The notes beneath the pieces are model-generated. The model saw only the letters and a program-made list of their open reading frames with translations. It had not been told where the DNA came from and searched no databases. Source: Streptomyces californicus (lineage in GTDB: Bacteria; Actinomycetota; Actinomycetes; Streptomycetales; Streptomycetaceae). From it: a stretch of 64,000 nucleotides of DNA. Numbering within the stretch: position 1 is the stretch's first letter; the number at the start of each line of letters is the position of its first letter. Where the stretch lies: NCBI RefSeq assembly GCF_000717645.1, contig NZ_JNZZ01000013.1:1-64000 (forward strand). Direction: 5' to 3'. Position numbers and translations under genes: made by a program. This document shows positions 8,252 to 15,924 of the stretch, piece by piece.

Positions 8252-9317
8252 CACCGAGGAACTGCACCACAACGACCTGCTGCAGCTGGTGCCCAAGGCC
8301 GAGGCGAAGCAGTCCATGAAGGACTTCAAGTCCGACCAGGAAGTGCGCTGGTGCCCCGGCTGCGGCGACTACGCGGTGCTCGCCGCCGTCCAGGGCTTCA
8401 TGCCGGAGCTGGGCCTCGCCAAGGAGAACATCACCTTCGTCTCCGGTATCGGCTGCTCCTCCCGGTTCCCGTACTACATGAACACCTACGGGATGCACTC
8501 CATCCACGGCCGCGCCCCGTCCATCGCGACCGGGCTCGCCACCTCGCGCCGCGATCTGTCGGTATGGGTGGTCACGGGTGACGGCGACGCGCTCTCCATC
8601 GGCGGCAACCACCTGATCCACGCCCTGCGCCGCAACGTCAACCTCAAGATCCTGCTGTTCAACAACCGGATCTACGGGCTGACGAAGGGCCAGTACAGCC
8701 CCACCTCCGAGCTGGGCAAGATCACCAAGTCGACGCCGATGGGCTCGCTCGACGCGCCCTTCAACCCGGTCTCGCTCGCGCTGGGCGCGGAGGCGACGTT
8801 CGTCGCCCGGACCGTCGACTCCGACCGCAAGCACCTCACCAGCGTGCTGCGCGCCGCCGCCGAGCACCCGGGCACAGCACTGGTGGAGATCTACCAGAAC
8901 TGCAATATCTTCAACGACGGCGCGTTCGAGGTCCTCAAGGACAAGGAGCAGGCCGCGGAGGCCGTCATCCGGCTCGAACACGGACAGCCGATCCTCTTCG
9001 GTTCCCAGGAGCCCAAGGGCGTCGTCCGCGATCCGGCCACCGGTGACCTCAAGGTCGTGGCCGTCACGGACGAGAACCGTTCGCAGGTGCTGGTCCACGA
9101 CGCGCACGCGGAATCGCCCACGACGGCGTTCGCGCTGTCCCGGATCGCCGACGCCGACACGTTGCACCACACCCCCATCGGGGTGCTGCGCAGCGTGGAG
9201 CGGCCCGTCTACGACACGCTGATGGCGGACCAGTTGGACGCCGCCGTGGAGCAGAGCGGCAAAGGCGACCTCGGCGCGCTCCTGGCGGGCACGGACACCT
9301 GGACGGTCGTCGGCTGA
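8244..9317 (+). CDS. korB: 2-oxoacid:ferredoxin oxidoreductase, beta subunit (KorB type)
   Basis: Catalytic thiamine-diphosphate and [4Fe-4S] subunit. 357 residues. The N-terminal EVRWCPGCGDYAV supplies two of the cluster cysteines and GIGCSSRFPYYM another. The TPP/Mg motif is GDGDALSIGGNH with the later NNRIYGLTKGQ. The start overlaps the korA end by 8 bp, so the two are translated together in equal amounts. A very strong hairpin follows. No ferredoxin gene is adjacent, so the electron acceptor is encoded elsewhere. Confidence 0.95.
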   Translation: MPDTEELHHNDLLQLVPKAEAKQSMKDFKSDQEVRWCPGCGDYAVLAAVQGFMPELGLAKENITFVSGIGCSSRFPYYMNTYGMHSIHGRAPSIATGLATSRRDLSVWVVTGDGDALSIGGNHLIHALRRNVNLKILLFNNRIYGLTKGQYSPTSELGKITKSTPMGSLDAPFNPVSLALGAEATFVARTVDSDRKHLTSVLRAAAEHPGTALVEIYQNCNIFNDGAFEVLKDKEQAAEAVIRLEHGQPILFGSQEPKGVVRDPATGDLKVVAVTDENRSQVLVHDAHAESPTTAFALSRIADADTLHHTPIGVLRSVERPVYDTLMADQLDAAVEQSGKGDLGALLAGTDTWTVVG

Positions 9318-9333
9318 GCCGTCCGGGGCATCC

Positions 9334-9383
9334 CACCGGGGCCCGGATCTGATCCCTCAGCGGATCGGATCCGGGCCCCGGTG
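9334..9383. terminator. 22-bp hairpin ending korAB
   Basis: Arms 9334-9355 and 9362-9383 pair along their whole length with one G-T wobble and a 6-nt loop. It begins 16 bp after the korB stop and lies between convergent korB and the HxlR gene, so it may act both ways. Confidence 0.8.
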
Positions 9384-9507
9384 CGTGTGGCTGCCTCGAT
9401 GGAGCTGCGCCGGGCCTCGGGTGGGTGGCCGCCCCTTGATGCAGCGCCCCCGGGCCCGGGCGAGTGACGACCCTCCGGCCTGGGCACACCCCGGCCGCAA
9501 CGCCACA

Positions 9508-9566
9508 GCGGCCCGGCGGCCCGGCGGCTCGGCCGCCCGGCGGCCCGGCGGCCCGGCGGCCCGGCG
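9508..9566. repeat. 8-bp tandem array (GCGGCCCG x7) touching the HxlR stop codon
   Basis: Seven consecutive 8-bp units; the third and fourth each carry one change. The array ends 2 bp before the stop of the HxlR regulator. A simple array like this could vary in length between strains. Confidence 0.75.
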
Positions 9567-9568
9567 TT

Positions 9569-9961
9569 TCAGGCTCTGGTCTCGTCGTACGCCGTGCGGG
9601 CGGCTTCCACCGTGTCCACCTGGCTCTCGATCCAGCAGGCCAGCGCCACCACCTGTTCGGCGGCCCGGACGCCGAGCGGGGTCAGCGAGTAGTCCACGCG
9701 CGGCGGGATCACCGGCTTGGCGTCCCGGTGCACGAACCCGTCGCGTTCCAGGGTCCGCAGGGTCTGGGCGAGCATCTTCTCGCTGACCCCGCCCACCTCG
9801 CGGCGCAGTTCGCTGAAGCGGTGCGAACGCTCCAGCAGCGCCGCCAGTACGAGCACGCCCCAGCGGCTCGTCACGTGTTCCAGGATCAGCCGGGACGGGC
9901 ACTGCGGCTCTCCGGACACGCGTCCGGGCTGCCGAAGACCTCCCGTTGCACTTACCACCAT
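9569..9961 (-). CDS. HxlR-family winged-helix regulator
   Basis: 130 residues from the ATG at 9961, with AAGG about 8 bp before it. HxlR core: CPSRLILEHVTSRWGVLVLAAL, then RFSELRREVGGVSEKMLAQTLRTLE and VIPPRVDYSLTPLG. A single cysteine just before the winged helix (PQCPS, residue 21) sits where redox-sensing members of the family carry their reactive cysteine. It is divergent from a QOR2-type reductase, the usual target arrangement. A palindrome in the 102-bp gap overlaps its own ribosome-binding region, which suggests autoregulation (inference). Confidence 0.9.
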   Translation of the reverse strand: MVVSATGGLRQPGRVSGEPQCPSRLILEHVTSRWGVLVLAALLERSHRFSELRREVGGVSEKMLAQTLRTLERDGFVHRDAKPVIPPRVDYSLTPLGVRAAEQVVALACWIESQVDTVEAARTAYDETRA

Positions 9962-9964
9962 GCC

Positions 9965-9989
9965 AGTACCTTACTTCAAAGTGGGTACT
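9965..9989. promoter_or_regulatory. Probable HxlR operator
   Basis: AGTACC at 9965-9970 and GGTACT at 9984-9989 form perfect inverted arms around an A+T-rich centre (TTACTTCAAAGTG). It lies between the HxlR gene and the divergent reductase, 3 bp from the HxlR start. HxlR proteins typically bind such GTAC-armed palindromes. Confidence 0.6.
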
Positions 9990-10063
9990 TTCTCTGAGTT
10001 AGCGCTTCCCTTAGGGTTGTGAACGAAGCAAGAAGTGGACCATCCCGAATCGGAGAACCCCCC

Positions 10064-10927
10064 ATGAGCATCGTTGTCACCGGAGCCACCGGAGCGCTCG
10101 GCCGCCTCGTCGTGGATGACCTGCTGGCCACCGTCCCGGCCGAGCAGGTCGTCGCGGTGGTGCGCGACAAGGAGAAGGCCGCCGACCTCGCCGCCCGGGG
10201 CGTGGAGCTGCGCATCGCGGACTACAGCCGCCCCGAGACCCTGGCCGGGGCGTTCCGCTCCGGCGACCGGGTCCTGCTGATCTCCGGCAGCGAGGTGGGC
10301 CGGCGCGTGGCGCAGCACGCCGCGGTGATCGACGCGGCGAAGGCGGCGGGCGTCGCGCAGCTCGCGTACACGGGCATCCTCGGCGGGCCGGACGCGGACT
10401 TCACGCTGGCCGACGAGCACCGGGCCACCGAGCAGTTGGTCCTCGACTCCGGGCTGCCGTACACGTTCCTGCGCAACGGCTGGTACACGGAGAACTACAC
10501 CGCGAACCTGGCCCCGGTCCTGGAGCACCGCGCGGTCGTCTCCAACGCGGGCGAGGGCCGGATCGCCTCCGCGTCGCGCGCCGACTACGCCGCCGCCGCG
10601 GCGGCCGTGCTGACCGGCGACGGCCACCTGAACACCGCGTACGAGCTGAGCGGCGACACCGCCTGGCCGCTCGCCGCGTACGCGGCGCTGCTGTCGGAGC
10701 TGACCGGCGAGGAGATCGCGTACAGGAACGTTCCGGCCGCCGTGCACCAGGAGATCCTGGTCGGCGCGGGCGTGCCCGAGGGCTTCGCGGCGATCCTCGT
10801 CGACGTGGACGCGGCGATCGAGCGCGGCCGCCTGGCGGGGACGAGCGGTGACCTCGCCCGCCTCATCGGCCGTCCGACGACGCCCCTCGCCGAGACCGTA
10901 CGCACGGCCCTGGCCGCCGCGAACTGA
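10064..10927 (+). CDS. NmrA/QOR2-type NAD(P)-binding quinone reductase
   Basis: 287 residues; GGAGAA lies 7 bp before the ATG. N-terminal Rossmann motif TGATGALGRLV, then NAD(P)-binding text typical of atypical short-chain dehydrogenases (VVAVVRDKEKAADL), and the LPYTFLRNGWYTENY segment diagnostic of the QOR2/NmrA group. The likely role is reduction of quinones or quinone-like electrophiles, controlled by the divergent HxlR protein. Enzymatic specificity cannot be read from sequence. Confidence 0.88.
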   Translation: MSIVVTGATGALGRLVVDDLLATVPAEQVVAVVRDKEKAADLAARGVELRIADYSRPETLAGAFRSGDRVLLISGSEVGRRVAQHAAVIDAAKAAGVAQLAYTGILGGPDADFTLADEHRATEQLVLDSGLPYTFLRNGWYTENYTANLAPVLEHRAVVSNAGEGRIASASRADYAAAAAAVLTGDGHLNTAYELSGDTAWPLAAYAALLSELTGEEIAYRNVPAAVHQEILVGAGVPEGFAAILVDVDAAIERGRLAGTSGDLARLIGRPTTPLAETVRTALAAAN

Positions 10928-11045
10928 AGCGAACCGGCCCCTCCCCGGGAGGCCCCGGCCGTCCGCCGCCCTCCCCGCCCTCTCCGCGCGCACCGACCGG
11001 GCGGCCGGACGTCCGGACACCCGCCGCGCCCACACCCATACGCGC

Positions 11046-11091
11046 GCCCCGCACCCCCGCGACTCGCGCCCCGTGCGCCGGGGTGCGGGGC
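11046..11091. terminator. Hairpin after the QOR2 gene
   Basis: GCCCCGCACCCC (11046-11057) pairs perfectly with GGGGTGCGGGGC (11080-11091). The loop is 22 nt. Confidence 0.55.
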
Positions 11092-11123
11092 CGCGCGAGA
11101 CGCGCCCCGCGCCCCGGCGCGCG

Positions 11124-11156
11124 TGTCATGAGCGTTTCCATGAGACGGCTATGACA
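11124..11156. promoter_or_regulatory. Inverted repeat upstream of rarD
   Basis: TGTCAT (11124-11129) and ATGACA (11151-11156) are the ends of a 33-bp imperfect palindrome whose inner arms GTTTC/GAGAC also nearly match. TATGAC at 11150-11155 could be a -10, so a bound protein would cover the promoter. The regulator is unknown. Confidence 0.4.
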
Positions 11157-11232
11157 CGGAGACCCTTCCGGCGCTACCGTCATGCCGTCGGCGGATCGGC
11201 CGACGCGGGCGGGCCGCCAGGGAGGGCACACG

Positions 11233-12327
11233 GTGGAGGGGAAGAACGAACAGCGGGCAGGGCTGCTGTACGGAATCGGCGCGTACGTGATGTGGGGCCT
11301 GGTCCCCCTGTTCTGGCCGCTGCTCAAACCGTCCGGGGCGATCGAGATCCTGGCCCACCGGATGGTCTGGTCCCTGGGCGTCGTCACCATCGCGCTTCTG
11401 GCCGTACGCCGCTGGGCGTGGATCGGCGAACTGGTCCGCGACCGGCGTAAACTCGCCCTGATATCGGTCGCGGCGGCGACGATCACGGTCAACTGGGGCC
11501 TCTACATCTGGGCCGTGAACAACGGCCAGGTCGTCGAGGCCTCGCTCGGCTACTTCATCAATCCGCTGGTCACCATCGCCATGGGCGTCCTGCTGCTGGG
11601 CGAACGGCTGCGGCCCGTCCAGTGGGTCGCCGTCGCCACAGGCCTGGCGGCCGTCCTCGTCCTGGCGATCGGATACGGCAGGCCGCCCTGGATCTCGCTG
11701 GTGCTGGCGTTCTCCTTCGCCACGTACGGCCTGGTCAAGAAGAAGGTGAACATGGGCGGCCTGGAGTCCCTGGCCGCCGAGACCGCCGTGCTCTTCGTGC
11801 CCGCGCTCGGCTTCCTGCTGTGGCTCGCCGCCACCGGAAAGTCGACGTTCACGGCCGGCGGGACAGGACACGGGTTCCTGCTCGCCGCGACGGGCATCGT
11901 CACCGCCATTCCGCTGATCTGCTTCGGCGCGGCGGCGGTCCGGGTGCCGCTGTCCACGCTGGGGCTGCTCCAGTACCTGGCCCCGATCTTCCAGTTCGGG
12001 CTGGGCGTCGTCTACTTCAAGGAGTCCATGCCGCCCGAGCGGTGGGCCGGTTTCGCCCTGGTCTGGCTGGCGCTGTCACTGCTGACGTGGGACGCGCTGC
12101 GGACCGCCCGGCGCAACCGGGCGCTGGCGGTGAAGCTGCTGGCGACGGCCGCGGCCGCACCGGCGACGGCGACCCCGACACCCGAAGGCGCGGCGATCCT
12201 GCCCGGAGACGCGGCGATCCTGCCCAGCGACGCGGCGCCGCTGGGAGGCACGACGACCCAGGCACCCGAAGCCGCGACGACGGCCGGGACCGAAGCCCCG
12301 AACCCCGCCCAACAAAAGATTACCTAG
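11233..12327 (+). CDS. rarD: RarD-type EamA/DMT-superfamily transporter
   Basis: Integral membrane permease of the drug/metabolite transporter superfamily. 364 residues from the GTG at 11233, which has AGGGAGGG 7 bp upstream. About ten membrane segments. The RarD hallmarks are AYVMWGLVPLFWPLL at the start, the ILAHRMVWS loop, NWGLYIWAVNNGQVVEASLGYF and the C-terminal LGLLQYLAPIFQF. After the last segment there is a 70-residue Ala/Thr/Pro-rich cytoplasmic tail not found in short homologues. The substrate is unknown, and the chloramphenicol link implied by the name is weak for this family. Confidence 0.88.
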   Translation: MEGKNEQRAGLLYGIGAYVMWGLVPLFWPLLKPSGAIEILAHRMVWSLGVVTIALLAVRRWAWIGELVRDRRKLALISVAAATITVNWGLYIWAVNNGQVVEASLGYFINPLVTIAMGVLLLGERLRPVQWVAVATGLAAVLVLAIGYGRPPWISLVLAFSFATYGLVKKKVNMGGLESLAAETAVLFVPALGFLLWLAATGKSTFTAGGTGHGFLLAATGIVTAIPLICFGAAAVRVPLSTLGLLQYLAPIFQFGLGVVYFKESMPPERWAGFALVWLALSLLTWDALRTARRNRALAVKLLATAAAAPATATPTPEGAAILPGDAAILPSDAAPLGGTTTQAPEAATTAGTEAPNPAQQKIT

Positions 12328-12398
12328 TTGCTTTTCTTACTCGGTTGCGTTTTCCTGGTTCCGTACGGACACCGGGAGAACGCGAGCGAGGGAGAGCC

Positions 12399-14402
12399 AT
12401 GGATGCGGACAGGGGTGCCGGAACGGTCACCAGCACGGACGTGACCGACGTACTCGTCGTGGGAGCGGGGCCCACCGGGCTGGTGCTGGCCTGCGATCTG
12501 GCTCGGCGCGGGATCGCCGTGCGGATCGTGGACCGGTCCCCCGCTCCCCCGCGCACCTCGCGCGCCAAGGGCCCCAACCCCCGGTCGCTGGAGATCCTGG
12601 ACGATCTCGGGGTGGCGGAGGCGGTACTCGCCGCAGGCTCGGCCCCGTTGCCGATGCTCAAGTACCGCGACCGCGCCCCCGTCGCGCGGGCCGACCCGTG
12701 GGCCGGCTCCGCCCCGTCCCCGGACGCGGCGTACGACCGGGCGTGGCTGGTCGCCCAGTGGCGGCTGGAGGAGATCCTGCGGGCGCGGCTGGCCGGGTAC
12801 GGCGTACGAGTCGAACTCGGCCGCGAGGTCGTGGGCCTGACGCAGCCCCCGGACACACCCGCCGAAGCCGGAGCCAAAGCCGAGGACGGACCCGAAGCCG
12901 ATGCCGAGGCAAGCCGTGTCGTCGTCACGTTCGCCGAGGACCGCCGGGGCGAGGAGGCGGCCCTCCGGGCGCGGTACGTCGTCGGCTGCGACGGCGCGCA
13001 CAGTTCCGTACGGAAGCTGCTCGGCATCGGGTTCGAGGGGACCACCCGGGAGGACCAGGTGATGGTCTGCGGCGATGTGGAGCTGGCCGAGGACGCCCTG
13101 GACCGCGGGCTGTGGCACCAGTGGTTCGACGAGGACGGCGCGGTGATGCTCTGCCCGATCCCCGGTACGCGGACGGGCTGGTGGTTCCAGTCCGGGCCTG
13201 AGCGGGACGGGCGGGGACGGCCGCTCGCGCCGACCGCCGACGGGTTCCGGCGGCTGCTCGCCCACCACACCGGGCTGCCGGGGCAGGCCCTCACGCGGGC
13301 CGAGCTGCTGTCGACGTACCGGGTCAACGTGCGGATGGCGGACCGTTTCCGCGCGGGGCGGGTCTTCCTCGCGGGCGATGCGGCGCACGTGCACGCCATC
13401 GCGGGCGGCCTCGGGATGAACACCGGCATCCAGGACGCGTTCAACCTCGGCTGGAAGCTGGGTGAGGTGCTCGCGGGCCGGGCGGACCCCGAGTTGCTGG
13501 ACACGTACGAGGAGGAACGCCTTCCGGTGGCCGCCCGCACGCTGGACCTCACGTCGGAGCGGCTGCGGGCCACGCTGGAGGCGATCCGCCGACCGGGCGG
13601 CGGCCTGGACTCGGCGATCACGGCGGACACCACCGGCCTGGGCGTCGGCTACCGCTGGAGCTCCCTGGCCGCCGACCGTACGCACCTCGACGCCAGCACG
13701 CATCCCGACGCCCATACGCACCCCGACCGCACGCACCCCGCCACCGTCACGCACCCCACCGGCGCCCCGCTCACCGCCGACGAGGGCCCGCAGGCCGGTG
13801 ACCGTGCGCCGGACGCGCCGTGCACGGAGGCCGCGACCGGGGCCGGCACCCGGCTGCACCGCGTCTTCGCCGGCCCCCGCACCACGGTCCTCGGCTTCGG
13901 CCCCGGGAGCGCGGCGGTACTGGACGAGGTGGCGGCGACGTACGGCGGCACGGGCGTACGGACCTGCCGGGTGTACGCGGCGGACGAGGACCGGGGCGAG
14001 AACCGGGCCGGGGAACAGAGCCAGGAACAGAGCCAGGAACAGGGCGAGGAGCAGAGCGCAGATCGGCACGAGGGCCGCACGGGCGCGGAAGCCGGGCCGC
14101 CCGGCTGCGCGGTGATCGACGCCGAGGGCCACGCGGCGGCCGCGTACGGAACGGGAGCCTCCGCACGCGCCGATGCGTCTGCGGGCGGCGCGGCCTCCGG
14201 TGCGCGCACGGGCACGATCGTGGTCGTCCGGCCCGACCACCATGTGGGCCTCCGCGTCCCGGCCGACGACGCCCGCTCCGTACGGGAGTACCTGCGGCGG
14301 CTGCACGGAACGGGGCACTCCGCCGCACGGCCTCCGGAGCAGTCGTCGGAGCGGTCCCCGGACCGGTTCCCGGACATGGTGGACGCCGTGCGCAAAGGCT
14401 GA
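12399..14402 (+). CDS. FAD-dependent aromatic hydroxylase (UbiH/PheA-type monooxygenase)
   Basis: Class A flavoprotein monooxygenase using NAD(P)H and O2, most likely on an aromatic substrate. 667 residues from the ATG at 12399, with GAGGGAGAG just upstream. Motifs: VLVVGAGPTGLVLACDLARR (dinucleotide fold), the DG motif YVVGCDGAHSSVRK, and the GD motif RVFLAGDAAHVHAIAGGLGMNTG. The C-terminal thioredoxin-like region, after about residue 470, is interrupted by two low-complexity inserts: a His/Thr/Pro-rich one and a Gln/Glu-rich one containing EQSQEQSQEQ. It is a lone gene with no biosynthetic neighbours, so general catabolism or detoxification is more likely than an antibiotic pathway. Confidence 0.9.
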   Translation: MDADRGAGTVTSTDVTDVLVVGAGPTGLVLACDLARRGIAVRIVDRSPAPPRTSRAKGPNPRSLEILDDLGVAEAVLAAGSAPLPMLKYRDRAPVARADPWAGSAPSPDAAYDRAWLVAQWRLEEILRARLAGYGVRVELGREVVGLTQPPDTPAEAGAKAEDGPEADAEASRVVVTFAEDRRGEEAALRARYVVGCDGAHSSVRKLLGIGFEGTTREDQVMVCGDVELAEDALDRGLWHQWFDEDGAVMLCPIPGTRTGWWFQSGPERDGRGRPLAPTADGFRRLLAHHTGLPGQALTRAELLSTYRVNVRMADRFRAGRVFLAGDAAHVHAIAGGLGMNTGIQDAFNLGWKLGEVLAGRADPELLDTYEEERLPVAARTLDLTSERLRATLEAIRRPGGGLDSAITADTTGLGVGYRWSSLAADRTHLDASTHPDAHTHPDRTHPATVTHPTGAPLTADEGPQAGDRAPDAPCTEAATGAGTRLHRVFAGPRTTVLGFGPGSAAVLDEVAATYGGTGVRTCRVYAADEDRGENRAGEQSQEQSQEQGEEQSADRHEGRTGAEAGPPGCAVIDAEGHAAAAYGTGASARADASAGGAASGARTGTIVVVRPDHHVGLRVPADDARSVREYLRRLHGTGHSAARPPEQSSERSPDRFPDMVDAVRKG

Positions 14403-14414
14403 TTGAGTGCCCGG

Positions 14415-14936
14415 ATGGGGACTGTCCTGGGGGCCATGAGGAACGTGCGATGGCACGAGTTGCAGCACGCGTACGGTTCCGCGTCCCAGGTCCCCGTGGT
14501 GCTGTCGCGGATCGCGTGGGGCGACGCCCCGAACGCGGACGAGGCCCTGGGTGACCTGGGGCGCTGGATCGGCACCCCGCCCGTCTTCGATTCGACGGCG
14601 GCGACGGTTCCGTTCCTCTGGGAGCTGGCGGGTACGGACACGGTCCGGGACCGGGCGGGCGTCCTCGACCTGCTGGCCACGATCCTGGCCGCCGGGAACG
14701 ACGGCCACCCGGCGTGGACCCGGGCGGCGCACGACGCGGTGGCGGCGGGCCGGGCGACGGCCGCACGCCTGGCCGAGGCCCCGCCCCGCACGGCCTCCGC
14801 GCCCGCCGGACCCTCCGCCCCGTCCGTGCGCGGGGCGGCGGCCCGCCTGCTGAACGCGATCGACGGGCACGGCTGCCCGGCCTGCCCCTCGTCCGTGCCC
14901 GCACCCGCACCCTCATCCGCAGCCCGCGAGGCGTAG
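14415..14936 (+). CDS. Hypothetical helical protein
   Basis: 173 residues if it starts at the ATG at 14415. A TTG at 14403 (directly after the previous stop) and an ATG at 14436 are alternatives, and none has a clear ribosome-binding site. Mostly Ala-rich helix (RNVRWHELQHAYGSA, TVPFLWELAGTDTVRDRAGVLDLLATIL), resembling one or two HEAT-like repeats, with a C-terminal CPAC pair and a Pro/Ser tail. It closely follows the monooxygenase and may be co-transcribed. No function is recognised. Confidence 0.6.
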   Translation: MGTVLGAMRNVRWHELQHAYGSASQVPVVLSRIAWGDAPNADEALGDLGRWIGTPPVFDSTAATVPFLWELAGTDTVRDRAGVLDLLATILAAGNDGHPAWTRAAHDAVAAGRATAARLAEAPPRTASAPAGPSAPSVRGAAARLLNAIDGHGCPACPSSVPAPAPSSAAREA

Positions 14937-14977
14937 GGCGAGGGCGGCGGGCCCGGTCATGATCCGCTGGATGTGCC

Positions 14978-15061
14978 CTACGGCTCGTACAGCGGGAGGA
15001 AGTGGATGACCGCCTCGGCGTGGCTTGCGGGGACGGATATCTCGATCTTCAGCCGTGTCAT
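14978..15061 (-). CDS. Possible 27-residue peptide downstream of the CGNR gene
   Basis: MTRLKIEISVPASHAEAVIH followed by seven more residues, then TAG. It has the composition of a folded beta-alpha start, not of random G+C-rich DNA. The KIEISVPASHAEAVI stretch resembles the opening of YqfO/NIF3-C-terminal-type domains, so it may be a truncated gene. A GTG at 15088 overlaps the CGNR stop (GTGA) in the same frame and would give a coupled 36-residue product. Function unknown. Confidence 0.35.
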   Translation of the reverse strand: MTRLKIEISVPASHAEAVIHFLPLYEP

Positions 15062-15084
15062 CCGGGGACCCTGACCATCGGTGC

Positions 15085-15903
15085 TCACGCGTCGGCCGCG
15101 CTGTTCCGGGCCCGGTGGGCGCGGACCTTGTGGCGGTTGCCGCACCGCTCCATCGAGCACCAGCGGCGCTTGCCGGGCCGGGAGGTGTCGACGAACAGCA
15201 GCCGGCAGTCGTGCGCGCCGCAGACCCGGATGCGGTGGGCGTACGCCCCGGTGAACAGGTCCACCGCGTCGCGGGCCACGGTGGACAGCAGCCCGGTCCC
15301 GGTTCCGCCCGGCCCCCACGCCCACGTGCCGTCCGCCGTCAGCCGGGGCGTCAGCGGCGGGTGCGCAGCCGCGTCGTTGAGGACGGCGAGGTCGTCCGGG
15401 GCGGGCCGCTCGCCCGCCACCCGCGCCTCCACCAGCCGCCACAACGCATCGCGCAACGCCCGCGCGCCCACCACCTCCGCCGCACTCACGACGAGCGCGC
15501 TCCCCCCACCGGAAGCGCCTCCCGAACCGGAACTCGAATCAGAACCCGAAGCGGAACCTGAGTCAGAACCCGAAGCGGAACCCGGTCCGGGAGCATCCCC
15601 CGCCCCCGGACCGGAAGCGCCCCCCGGCCCGAGCCCCCCGGGCAGTCGGCTCTCCTCCGCCCAGCGCACCAGGTCGGCCGGGTCGCGCAGCACCTCGAAG
15701 TACGCCAGCGGCCCCGGCCCCCCGGTCGGCAGCAACTCCAGGCAGAGCGCCCCCGGATCGAACCGGAACGAGCTCCCGTCCGGATGCCGCAGCACCAGTC
15801 CGGGAGACCGCGCGGGCCCGACGGGCTCCGACCGGCTCCGCGGACCCCCCTGCCCGGGTCGCCGCTCGGCCGGTTCCGGCGTGTCCGTTGCATCATCACT
15901 CAT
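15085..15903 (-). CDS. CGNR zinc-finger protein with ABATE-like N-terminal region
   Basis: 272 residues. The C-terminal CGNR zinc finger is complete: RVCGAHDCRLLFVDTSR, then KRRWCSMERCGNRHKVRAHR, with four cysteines. This domain is thought to bind DNA in stress-linked actinobacterial regulators. The N-terminal part contains DPADLVRWAEESRL as in ABATE domains, but it is split by a 45-residue Gly/Ser/Asp linker. It diverges from the VOC gene across only 21 bp and probably starts its mRNA at or next to the ATG. Likely a transcription regulator of its neighbour (inference). Confidence 0.88.
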   Translation of the reverse strand: MSDDATDTPEPAERRPGQGGPRSRSEPVGPARSPGLVLRHPDGSSFRFDPGALCLELLPTGGPGPLAYFEVLRDPADLVRWAEESRLPGGLGPGGASGPGAGDAPGPGSASGSDSGSASGSDSSSGSGGASGGGSALVVSAAEVVGARALRDALWRLVEARVAGERPAPDDLAVLNDAAAHPPLTPRLTADGTWAWGPGGTGTGLLSTVARDAVDLFTGAYAHRIRVCGAHDCRLLFVDTSRPGKRRWCSMERCGNRHKVRAHRARNSAADA

Positions 15904-15924
15904 GTAACCACTATAAACGGTGTC
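15904..15924. promoter_or_regulatory. Overlapping back-to-back promoters, both probably leaderless
   Basis: Only 21 bp separate two divergent ATGs. Rightward: -10 TATAAA at 15912-15917, 7 bp before the VOC ATG, with TTGCAT (15888-15893, spacer 18) as a -35 inside the CGNR gene. Leftward: -10 TATAGT (complement of 15910-15915), 6 bp before the CGNR ATG. The -10 elements overlap, so the two polymerases compete, and neither mRNA has room for a ribosome-binding site. Confidence 0.65.

Larger units (their letters stand above)
10928..11232. other. Intergenic region between the QOR2 gene and rarD
   Basis: 305 bp without a gene. It holds a terminator-like hairpin (11046-11091) and a 33-bp imperfect inverted repeat (11124-11156), both listed separately; the rest is low-complexity C-rich DNA. 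Confidence 0.6.

Noticed and set aside
12399..14402. FAD monooxygenase as part of an antibiotic biosynthetic cluster
   Set aside because: No polyketide, peptide-synthetase, cyclase or other tailoring gene is adjacent; the neighbours are a permease and a small unknown protein.
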